Below the pieces are notes generated by a model. It ran no database searches, was not told the DNA's origin, and worked only from the letters and a program-made list of their open reading frames with translations. A DNA stretch of 19,792 nucleotides from DATMXS01 sp050260275. GTDB taxonomy: Bacteria; Acidobacteriota; Terriglobia; Bryobacterales; Bryobacteraceae. Below, one piece after another: positions 13,425 through 19,792 of this stretch; positions within the stretch are counted from its first letter, which is position 1; every line of letters starts with the position of its first letter. The DNA lies in contig JBLNBX010000214.1 in the NCBI GenBank assembly GCA_050260275.1, positions 1-19,792 on the forward strand, in the 5' to 3' direction. The translations under genes were made by a program, and so were the position numbers.

Positions 13425-13910
13425 ATGGCTCGCGTGATAAAGCGTTACGAGAACCGGAAACTGTACGACACGGCCGGGAAGCGGTACATATCGCTGGACG
13501 ATATAGCCGCGATGGTGCGTGAGGGAGAGGAGGTCCAGGTGACTGACAACGTCACCGGCGAGGACCTCACGGCGCAGACGCTGTCGAAGGTGATCCTCGA
13601 GGAGGGCGCCGGAAGCAGGGCGTACCTGCCGCCGCAGTTTCTGCACAACGTGCTGCGTTTCGGGAACCGGTTCGTAACGGGCAGCGTGGAGCAGGTGAAC
13701 GCGGCGGTGGACCGGCTGGTAGAGGCGTCACTGCAGCGGCTGGGGCCGGTTCGCGAGCACAGGCAGGAGATGGCGCGGTTGCGCGAGCGGCTGGAGAGGC
13801 TCGAACGCCTGATAGATGGGTTAGCGGAGGTAGCACATGGGAACGACACCGGAACTGCCGGCGGGCCAGCCGGAGGAACAGCAGAAGGAAAAGTGCCGCG
13901 AGAAGGTTGA
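13425..13910 (+). CDS. phaR: Polyhydroxyalkanoate synthesis repressor
   Basis: A 161-residue protein whose first ~62 residues are the PHB/PHA accumulation-regulator DNA-binding domain: VIKRYENRKLYDT, KRYISLDDIAAMVREGEEVQV, TGEDLTAQTLSKVILEE. A central region (about 65-100) resembles the PHA-granule-binding part, followed by a helical Arg/Glu-rich stretch (about 104-135) and a Gly/Thr-rich tail. PhaR proteins repress phasin and their own genes and are released when they bind polymer granules. The C-terminal 24 codons overlap the phasin gene in another frame. No phaC, phaA or phaB is in the window. Confidence 0.88.
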   Translation: MARVIKRYENRKLYDTAGKRYISLDDIAAMVREGEEVQVTDNVTGEDLTAQTLSKVILEEGAGSRAYLPPQFLHNVLRFGNRFVTGSVEQVNAAVDRLVEASLQRLGPVREHRQEMARLRERLERLERLIDGLAEVAHGNDTGTAGGPAGGTAEGKVPREG

Positions 13911-14328
13911 GCAGATAACTGCTCCGATGCTCAACGCGCTGCACAATTTGTGGCTTGTGGGGTTGGGAGCGGTTGCAGTGGCCGGCGACGAAGCCGCGAA
14001 GCTGGTGGACACGCTCGTTGAGAAGGGCAAGGAAGTGGAGCCCTCGGTGGTGGACAAGGGCCGCAAGGTGAGCGAGGAGCTGAGTGAGGCCGCCGAGGAA
14101 GTGGGCGCGCGGATCCGGGACGTGGCGTCGCGTATCGGCAAGCGCGCCGAAGCGGCTGAGGCGATGATGGACGAGCGCGTTCGCGCGGCGCTGGAGCGCA
14201 TGGGCTACGCGAACAAGGAAGACCTTGAGAAGCTGTCGGCAAAGCTGGATGCGCTCATAGCGCGGGTGGAGGAACTGGGCTCCAAACGCGGAAACCAGGG
14301 GCCCGGCGAAGGACAGCAGACCCAGTAA
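13837..14328 (+). CDS. Phasin-like polyhydroxyalkanoate granule protein
   Basis: A 163-residue protein. After a charged, Gln/Glu-rich N-terminus comes one hydrophobic stretch (ALHNLWLVGLGAVAVAGDEA, about 34-53), characteristic of PhaF/PhaI-type granule-associated proteins. The rest is a long amphipathic, coiled-coil-like helix rich in Ala, Glu, Lys and Arg (about 54-150), ending KLDALIARVEELGSKRGN. Phasins coat polyester granules. GGAGG (13826-13830) sits six bases before the ATG, so the start is firm even though it lies 74 bases inside phaR (+1 frame). The overlap implies coupled expression with the repressor. Confidence 0.8.
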   Translation: MGTTPELPAGQPEEQQKEKCREKVEQITAPMLNALHNLWLVGLGAVAVAGDEAAKLVDTLVEKGKEVEPSVVDKGRKVSEELSEAAEEVGARIRDVASRIGKRAEAAEAMMDERVRAALERMGYANKEDLEKLSAKLDALIARVEELGSKRGNQGPGEGQQTQ

Positions 14329-14373
14329 TCCGCTGGGCAGTATTCCGCTTCACTAGCCATCCAGTTTGTAACG

Positions 14374-14396
14374 GTGGGGTCCATCGCGGACCCCAC
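14374..14396. terminator. Perfect 9-bp hairpin after the phasin gene
   Basis: GTGGGGTCC (14374-14382) pairs perfectly with GGACCCCAC (14388-14396) around an ATCGC loop, 45 bases past the phasin stop and between convergent genes. Neither side has a T-run, so it may act with a factor or as an RNA-stabilising fold. Confidence 0.5.
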
Positions 14397-14542
14397 ACCC
14401 GGGTTCAGCGACGCCGCGCATCGTCCCGCAAGACCGTATCGGGGCACGGCTGCGGAAACCATGCGGCCGATCTCTCGCGTATACGGCGCACGAATGCCGC
14501 ACACACTCCTCTGGCTCCCACCTGCTTTCGATCTGAACTTCG

Positions 14543-14563
14543 GAACAGGCGGCACGCCTGTTC
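14543..14563. terminator. Hairpin abutting the O-antigen-ligase-like stop codon
   Basis: GAACAGGCG (14543-14551) and CGCCTGTTC (14555-14563) pair perfectly around a three-base loop. It begins inside the stop codon of the minus-strand gene (14564-14562) and would act on that transcript. No T-run follows. Confidence 0.5.
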
Positions 14564-15929
14564 ACGCCGGAATTGGCGCCCGTTTCGCCCGAGCCGGCGC
14601 CCATGCCGGGAGGACAACCGCGCTGGAGCTATTCGGGAATTCGAATGCCGCGATGCGTTTGAGGGCGATCGCAAGGCCAGCCAGCACGAGCAGTTGCGGG
14701 TGATACGCGAAGCTGCCGAACAGCGCCGACAGGCAGAATGTGAACAGCGACAGGCGCAGCGCCGTGGCGGCGGCCGCAATATCGGCCTGGCGAGGCGAGA
14801 GGACGGCTCCGCGGGGCCTCTTGATGCGCGCGGCGCGCCAGGTCAGCACCATCAAAAGCAGGTACAGCAGCAGCGCGGGGATGCCGTTTTCGCTCGACAT
14901 TTCCGTGTATGAGTTGTGCGTGTGCTGCCAGCCGCCCCTCACGCCGTGGGTTTCCCTCGAGTACCTATCCTGGGCGACGTCAAAGACGCCCGTGCCGACG
15001 CCGAACACCGGGTGCCGGGCGGTGAGGATGAGGCTGTCGCGCAGGAGCGCCCAGCGGGACTCGGTTGATCTGGTGGCAGTGTCTTCGGCTTCGGGAGCAC
15101 TGAAAATCGCGTAGGTATCCTGCGGCAGGCCGGTCCGGAAGAAGGTGAAGTAACGCCGCTGCAGGCTGGCCGGGAGGGTTACGGCGGCGCACACAAAGAG
15201 CACGAGCCCGGCTAGCGCCAATTGCAGCTTGTGCTTCATCGATGAGCGCACGAATAGCACCAGGAGCAGGCCGCCGGTTGCGATGAGCGCGCCCCGCGAA
15301 CCGGTCAGTGCAATGGTGACGAAGATGGGGCCGGAGGCGAGCCACGCCAGGGCGCGGCGCGAGGCTCGTGCGCCCGGACGGGTCGCTATGAAGTACCAGA
15401 AGGGCAGGGACATGAGCAGGATCTGGGCGAGGTCGTTCGGATTGCCGAACCGGCCGCGGCCAAGGGCGAGGCGCCCGTCGGCGTTGGGCTGGCCGAACGC
15501 GAGGGAGGTGAGCGCCAACACCAGGACCGATATCGCGAGGACGGAGTAGGTCTTGCGGTACTGCGGCCACGTGCGGATGAGGGCGGCGACGACGAAGTAA
15601 ACCAGAACGCTTTTGAGCCACTGGATTAGAGTGTTCACGCTGCCGCCCCGCCAGACGCTGAAGGCGGTGGAGAAACACATCCAGACGGTGAGCAGCAGCA
15701 GGACCGCTCCGGTCCGGTTTACGAATCCCAGCAAGAGCCCACGCGAGGTGCACGCGATGGCAATTGAGAGGCCGAGGACCAGGCTGGGGATATGCAGCCA
15801 CCACAGTCCCAGGTCGAAGAGGCGGCTGTGAAGGATGAACAGGAACCACGTCAGGGCCGTGAAGCCAATCCGCTGCAACGGCGTCAGGAGCGGCTCGGGA
15901 TGGCTCAAACCGGGGTGCACCGTGGACAT
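14562..15929 (-). CDS. O-antigen ligase / polymerase family membrane protein
   Basis: A 455-residue polytopic protein with roughly 10-12 hydrophobic segments. The Wzy_C/O-antigen-ligase core shows TGSRGAL (210-215, the conserved Arg212), a large periplasmic loop (about 252-340) with HPVFGVGTGVFD, and QHTHNSYTEMSSENG (His338 region), the family's conserved His motif. Members join polysaccharide chains to a lipid or protein acceptor. Whether this is WaaL, a polymerase or a PglL-like glycosyl ligase cannot be told. No other surface-polysaccharide gene is nearby, so it is an isolated ligase. The ATG at 15929 has no clear ribosome-binding site. It diverges from the tail-fibre-like gene. Confidence 0.85.
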   Translation of the reverse strand: MSTVHPGLSHPEPLLTPLQRIGFTALTWFLFILHSRLFDLGLWWLHIPSLVLGLSIAIACTSRGLLLGFVNRTGAVLLLLTVWMCFSTAFSVWRGGSVNTLIQWLKSVLVYFVVAALIRTWPQYRKTYSVLAISVLVLALTSLAFGQPNADGRLALGRGRFGNPNDLAQILLMSLPFWYFIATRPGARASRRALAWLASGPIFVTIALTGSRGALIATGGLLLVLFVRSSMKHKLQLALAGLVLFVCAAVTLPASLQRRYFTFFRTGLPQDTYAIFSAPEAEDTATRSTESRWALLRDSLILTARHPVFGVGTGVFDVAQDRYSRETHGVRGGWQHTHNSYTEMSSENGIPALLLYLLLMVLTWRAARIKRPRGAVLSPRQADIAAAATALRLSLFTFCLSALFGSFAYHPQLLVLAGLAIALKRIAAFEFPNSSSAVVLPAWAPARAKRAPIPA

Positions 15930-16170
15930 TCCCAGTAATTCACGGGCGGCGGGCGGCGTGAGCGGGCGATGTAGCGTAGCGAGTCTCGCCGCAGTTCTCT
16001 TATTAACAATTTATCATCTGCGGACGGCGGGCCGGCCGGGCAGCGGCTCAGGCTGCGTTCGCGCGCTGGCGACGTATTTTACGCGCGTACTTTCAACGAC
16101 ATGGGCATCGCGGGCGGGAGCTGGAGCCGCGGGTCTGTGCAAGAACGGCGGTGAGGTGTCGAACAGCGCG
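15930..16170. other. Divergent intergenic region with AT-rich core
   Basis: The 241 bases between the ligase-like gene and the tail-fibre-like gene are GC-rich except for an AT-rich stretch at about 15998-16018 (TTATTAACAATTTATCAT) that could hold -10 elements in both directions. TATTTT at 16075-16080 is another weak candidate for the plus gene. No canonical promoter with a 17-base spacer is evident. Confidence 0.4.
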
Positions 16171-18222
16171 ATGAGACGGGTATACATAGCGGCAGCCTAC
16201 GTTCTTGCGGCCCTGGCAGTTCCGGCAGTCGGGCAGACACGGGTGGATTTGAAGAGCCAGGCGAAGAACGTCGATTTCACTTCGGCGGCGAGCACGAAGC
16301 CGTTCCGGACGGGGACTGAGCTACCGGCGGGCTGCTCCCTGGGCGAGGTTTTCTTCAAGACGAATGCGACCGCGGGCAGGAACTGGTACGCGTGCACGGC
16401 GGAGAACACCTGGACGCTGCAAAGCGGCGGGGTGCCGGACGCGACGGGCAGCGCCGGGCGGGTGCTGGCGAGCGATGGCACGGCCGCGGTCTGGGTGCAG
16501 CCGGGCGGCGACGTGACGGGCGCGCCGGATGCGGCGGTCGTGGAGAGGATACGGGGACGGCGGGTTGCCGATGCGACGCCGGCGGAAGGCCAGGTGCTCA
16601 GGTGGAACGCGACGAGCGAGCAATGGGAACCCCAGGCGGTGGCTGAGGGAGGGTCCGGGCCCGCGTCCGCCAACGTTTCGTACGCATTCACAGCGCAAAC
16701 TACGCTGGTGATCCCCGGCTCGACGCACGGGCTGGCGACCGCGAATCTGTTGGTGAGTTGCTATGACGAGGGCGGGGCGCAGGTGGAGCCGGACTCGGTG
16801 ACGGTGGATGCGGGGACATACGCCGTGACCGTACGTTTCGCAACGCCACAGAGCGGGCGGTGCGTGATAAACGGCTCCGGCGGAGGCGGCGCTGGGATAT
16901 CGGCGCTGGCCAGCAACACGTTCGCCGGAGGCACGACGCAGACTTTTTTGGGAGCGCTTGTGGCGACGAGCGCGGACAGGACGGCGCCGGCGAAATCGGG
17001 GACGGTGCTGCCGGCAACGTGCACCGTGGGCGACCAGTTCTTCAAAACCGACGCGTCCGCGGGACAGAACCTCCATTTCTGCACCGCCACGAACGTCTGG
17101 ACGCAGATGAGCGGGGGCGGCGGGGGTGTCGAGAGCGTCTTCGGACGCAGCGGCGCGGTGACGGCGCAGGCCGGCGATTACAGCTTCGCGCAGATCGCCG
17201 GGACGGTAACGGATGCGCAGATCGCACCCGGATTGAACGCGGCGAAGATCGGCAGCGGAAGCGTCACGAACACCGCTTTCGGGTACTTGTCGAACGTGAC
17301 TTCGGATTTGCAGAGCCAACTCAACTCGAAGGCAGCGGCGGAGCACGGGCACGCTGTGGCAGGCGACGTGACCGGCGACCTGTCGGGCACGAAGGTGACG
17401 CGCATCCAGGGGCGGCAGGTTGCGGCGACCGCGCCCGCGGACGGACAGGGGCTGGTGTGGAGCGCGGCAAACAACACGTGGCAGCCGGGGACGGTATCGG
17501 GCGGCGGGGGCGGCATGGCGTCGCTGCTCGGAGATTTCCAGGTGACGCGCACGACCGCGACGACGCTCTCGATAGGCGCGAATTGCTCGACTTCGACGCC
17601 TTGCAACGCGCGGTTCGGCAATATCGTGTACACGTTCACGCGCGGATGCACCGCTACGCTGAGCGCGGGGACCGGATCGGCTTACGTTTACATAACGAGC
17701 GGCGGAGTTCTGACGGTAGGACACAACATGACGCTCTCGGCATCGCCGGGCTGCATGGCGCAGCCGAGCGTGACGTCCTTTCCCGCGGACTCGATTCCGC
17801 TATACACGTGGGCGGCGACGAGCGGCACGTGGGATGAGTCCGGCGGCCATGATTTCCGCGCAGTGTTCGGGCAGAAGGGCGTTACGGCAGGCACCGGCAT
17901 CGCGACGGTTGAGAACGGCGGCCGCACGACGGTTAGCGTGGACGCGGCCGTGGTGCCGATGTATCTGAGTTCGGCGGCGACGATCAATTTCCCTCTGATC
18001 GCGGCGGGTACGTGTTCGGCGGACTACACGATCACGGTGACTGGGGCGGTGCTGGGAGATGCGGTTGCGCCCGGATGGCCAGGCGGAATGGACGCGGGGC
18101 TGATAGGTATGATGCGGGTGAGCGCGGCGAACACGGTCGCGGTCCGGCTGTGCAATCTGTCGGCATCGGCAATTGATCCGGTGAGTGCGAGCTACCGCGC
18201 GACGATCGTGCGCTCGTTCTAA
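16171..18222 (+). CDS. Secreted phage-tail-fibre-like repeat protein
   Basis: 683 residues with a signal peptide (RRVYIAAAYVLAALAVPAVGQ). Two cysteine modules are about 45 residues each (43-87 and 272-317), pattern LPxxCxxGxxFFKTxAxAGxNxxxCTAxNxWTxxSGG, with Cys55/75 and Cys284/304 (20 apart) probably forming disulfides. Two GDVTG modules (113-155 and 398-440) share R(I)xGRxVAxxxPAxGQxLxW. Between them, VFGRSGAVTAQAGDYSFAQI (324-341) and LQSQLNSKAAAEHGHAVAGD (380-399) match the style of tail-fibre repeats. The C-terminal ~230 residues are beta-rich. The frame is open further upstream, but the signal peptide sets the start at 16171 or an in-frame GTG at 16156. Low-complexity Gly tracts link modules. 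Function unknown; probably an extracellular fibre or adhesin, not a prophage remnant. Confidence 0.8.
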   Translation: MRRVYIAAAYVLAALAVPAVGQTRVDLKSQAKNVDFTSAASTKPFRTGTELPAGCSLGEVFFKTNATAGRNWYACTAENTWTLQSGGVPDATGSAGRVLASDGTAAVWVQPGGDVTGAPDAAVVERIRGRRVADATPAEGQVLRWNATSEQWEPQAVAEGGSGPASANVSYAFTAQTTLVIPGSTHGLATANLLVSCYDEGGAQVEPDSVTVDAGTYAVTVRFATPQSGRCVINGSGGGGAGISALASNTFAGGTTQTFLGALVATSADRTAPAKSGTVLPATCTVGDQFFKTDASAGQNLHFCTATNVWTQMSGGGGGVESVFGRSGAVTAQAGDYSFAQIAGTVTDAQIAPGLNAAKIGSGSVTNTAFGYLSNVTSDLQSQLNSKAAAEHGHAVAGDVTGDLSGTKVTRIQGRQVAATAPADGQGLVWSAANNTWQPGTVSGGGGGMASLLGDFQVTRTTATTLSIGANCSTSTPCNARFGNIVYTFTRGCTATLSAGTGSAYVYITSGGVLTVGHNMTLSASPGCMAQPSVTSFPADSIPLYTWAATSGTWDESGGHDFRAVFGQKGVTAGTGIATVENGGRTTVSVDAAVVPMYLSSAATINFPLIAAGTCSADYTITVTGAVLGDAVAPGWPGGMDAGLIGMMRVSAANTVAVRLCNLSASAIDPVSASYRATIVRSF

Positions 18223-18278
18223 ACGGAGGGCTGCGAGGCGGGCGCGCCGGCCGAAAGCGATGGTCCGGTGGGCGCGGG

Positions 18279-18287
18279 TGCTAAAAT
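18279..18287 (+). promoter_or_regulatory. Extended -10 promoter before the phosphatase gene
   Basis: TGCTAAAAT combines TGn with TAAAAT (18282-18287), an extended -10 that can work without a good -35, and none is seen. Transcription would start near 18294, giving a leader of about 50 bases to the ATG at 18343. Confidence 0.45.
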
Positions 18288-18342
18288 ACGCGCTGTAACG
18301 GCGCGCACGCATGTCGCTATTCCTCTCGGCAGTTGAGGCACG

Positions 18343-19792
18343 ATGCTGGGCCGGCTGAAACTTCTGCATGCACGGCCGGCAGCGCTATTCCGCAAGCTCG
18401 GTCTGCTGGAAAAAGTATTCGTCGTTCTGGCAATAGCGGCACTTGCCGTCAGATACATCGCCGGCGGAAGCTCGATTTCCCTGCTGCTTGCGTTTGCCGC
18501 GGTGGCGGCCGGCCTGGTGGTGCTGTTCCGCAACGGATACAGGCTGCTGAAGCGGGTGATATGGCGCCTGCGCTACCGGCTGCTGGTGGCATATCTGTTC
18601 ATCGCCGTGGTCCCGATAGGGCTCATTGTCCTGCTGGTGGCCTTCGGCGCGGAGATGCTGGCGGGGCAGATAGCGGGCTATATCGTCACGACGGAACTCA
18701 AACGCAGGGCGGATGGGTTGGAGACGGCCGCGCGCGGGCTTGCGTCCACCATGCCGCAGGACCGGCTCAGAGAAGCGCGCTGGATGGCGCCGTACATGCG
18801 GGAGCGCTATCCCGGCTTCGAGATGCTCATCACCGGTGACACGCAGTTCCGGTTTCCACAAAACGCAAGCATCGAATCGCCGCCCGAGGGCTGGAGAGAC
18901 CACAACGGGCTTCTCCTGAAGGGCGGCTCGCTGTACTTGTGGGCGCACGTGAAAACGGCGCGATGCGAGGTGACGCTGCTCGCGCCGATGACGCAGGAGG
19001 CGCTGTCGGCTCTGGTGCCGGAGCTGGGCGAGCTTTCGCTGGTCACGCACCGTCGTAGCGCGGCGGGGCAGCCCGGCAGAGGGGCTCCTGCGCGAGGCAC
19101 GCTGCCGCGCTTCAGCCGCAACCGCGTGCCCCCGCCGGTGAACAGCCTGGATGCGGAGGTGACGAACGCGACGCCGGTGTCCGCGGCGGTGTGGGAGGAG
19201 CCGGGGCAGACGACGAGCGAGTGGAGCACGTGGCTGTACGTCAGCACCCGCTACTCGGCAGTGCTGCGGACGGTATTCGGGCAGTCGGAGCAGTGGGCCG
19301 AATCGCTGACAATGCTGATGCAGACGCTGATACTGGCGCTGCTCGTGGTGGAGTTGGTCTCGGCGTACATCGGCTACAGACTGACGCGCGGCATCACGAA
19401 CGCGGTCCACAATCTCTATGAAGGCACCCAGCGCGTGAGAGAGGGCGACTTCTCACACCGCATCGAAGTGAAGGGCACGGACCAGCTTGCGGAGTTGGGC
19501 GAATCGTTCAACCGCATGACGGAGAACCTGGAGCGGCTCGTCGAAGTTGCGAAAGAGAAAGAGCGGCTGCAGGCGGAAATAGAGATCGCGCGCGAGGTGC
19601 AGAACCAGCTCTTCCCGCGCGCGCTGCCGCCAGCCGAATCGCTCCAACTCGCGGCCGTGTGCCGCCCGGCGCGGCTGATCTCCGGCGACTATTACGACTA
19701 CGCGCGGCTGCACGACGCGAATATTGCATTCGCAATTGGCGACGTTGCGGGCAAGGGGATTTCGGCCGCGCTGCTTATGGCGACGGTTCAGT
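18343..19792 (+). CDS. Membrane HAMP and SpoIIE-type PP2C phosphatase (partial, runs off the window)
   Basis: 483 codons are present and the 3' end is missing. The start ATG follows GAGG (18335-18338) by four bases; an in-frame stop at 18334 rules out a longer frame. Two hydrophobic segments (about 24-63) and a third (80-103) precede an extracytoplasmic domain of about 220 residues (104-324). A final membrane helix (325-347) leads to a HAMP domain (about 346-401), a coiled coil (400-430), and the start of a PP2C SpoIIE-like domain with ISGDYYDY (446-453; Asp449) and IGDVAGKGISAALLMA (465-480; Asp467). These Asp residues bind the metal ions. RsbU-like proteins of this layout dephosphorylate anti-sigma antagonists in stress or sensing pathways. 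The signal sensed is unknown. Confidence 0.88.
   Translation, partial: MLGRLKLLHARPAALFRKLGLLEKVFVVLAIAALAVRYIAGGSSISLLLAFAAVAAGLVVLFRNGYRLLKRVIWRLRYRLLVAYLFIAVVPIGLIVLLVAFGAEMLAGQIAGYIVTTELKRRADGLETAARGLASTMPQDRLREARWMAPYMRERYPGFEMLITGDTQFRFPQNASIESPPEGWRDHNGLLLKGGSLYLWAHVKTARCEVTLLAPMTQEALSALVPELGELSLVTHRRSAAGQPGRGAPARGTLPRFSRNRVPPPVNSLDAEVTNATPVSAAVWEEPGQTTSEWSTWLYVSTRYSAVLRTVFGQSEQWAESLTMLMQTLILALLVVELVSAYIGYRLTRGITNAVHNLYEGTQRVREGDFSHRIEVKGTDQLAELGESFNRMTENLERLVEVAKEKERLQAEIEIAREVQNQLFPRALPPAESLQLAAVCRPARLISGDYYDYARLHDANIAFAIGDVAGKGISAALLMATVQ

Noticed and set aside
15835..16170. Upstream extension of the tail-fibre-like frame
   Set aside because: It overlaps the ligase start and the intergenic region. 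A good signal peptide starts at 16171.
16321..17724. 467-codon minus-strand frame, and the idea of a prophage at 16171-18222
   Set aside because: The minus frame is the Arg-rich mirror of the repeat protein. The prophage idea fails because no tail, capsid, integrase or lysis gene is nearby and the protein has a signal peptide.
18385..19410. 341-codon minus-strand open frame
   Set aside because: Antisense to the phosphatase gene, which has HAMP and SpoIIE motifs; the minus frame is Arg/His-rich and unrecognisable.
1..19792. CRISPR array, toxin-antitoxin pair, restriction or other defence system
   Set aside because: No regularly spaced direct repeats of suitable length and no recognised Cas, nuclease, methylase or toxin genes were found.

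Overview
The window is GC-rich, densely coding bacterial chromosome. The gene families point to an Acidobacteriota-like organism, perhaps the Bryobacterales/Solibacter group. They include a GWxTD-domain secreted protein, an outer-membrane barrel with a carboxypeptidase-regulatory-like domain, an M64 peptidase, YIP1 and cyclophilin envelope proteins, and a phage-tail-fibre-like secreted protein. The taxonomic placement is inference; no rRNA or tRNA gene is visible.

Layout. 1-42 is probably the tail of a gene entering from the left. 43-740 is a non-coding island of GC-rich palindromic repeats in at least two related pairs. A well-spaced sigma70-type promoter at 930-958 drives a GWxTD-domain protein (1055-2728) and a barrel-like outer-membrane protein (2757-4535). 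4536-4939 has no convincing gene on either strand but contains strong hairpins and a possible structured RNA. A short basic 43-residue protein with a TTG start lies on the minus strand (4940-5071). Divergent from it is a tight plus-strand run: an MFS exporter, an HExxH metallopeptidase-like protein and an M64-family peptidase (5142-9062). A cyclophilin-type lipoprotein (9335-10000) and a YIP1-family membrane protein (10248-10994) follow as separate units.

The YIP1 gene converges on ilvD (minus, 11109-12830) through a large hairpin. ilvD and rpiB (12873-13322) diverge from only 42 bp, with interlocking promoters that probably make leaderless or nearly leaderless transcripts. A polyhydroxyalkanoate module follows: a PhaR-type repressor (13425-13910) behind a duplicated palindromic operator, overlapping a phasin-like gene (13837-14328). 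An O-antigen-ligase-like gene (14562-15929, minus) diverges from a 683-residue secreted, tail-fibre-like repeat protein (16171-18222). The window ends inside a membrane HAMP/SpoIIE-type phosphatase (18343 onward).

No CRISPR array, prophage, insertion sequence or obvious new defence system is present. The most interesting items are the repeated operator in front of phaR, the leaderless and interlocking promoters, the structured 4593-4921 intergenic region with its neighbouring small basic protein, the tail-fibre-like secreted protein, and the exporter plus two-peptidase operon.
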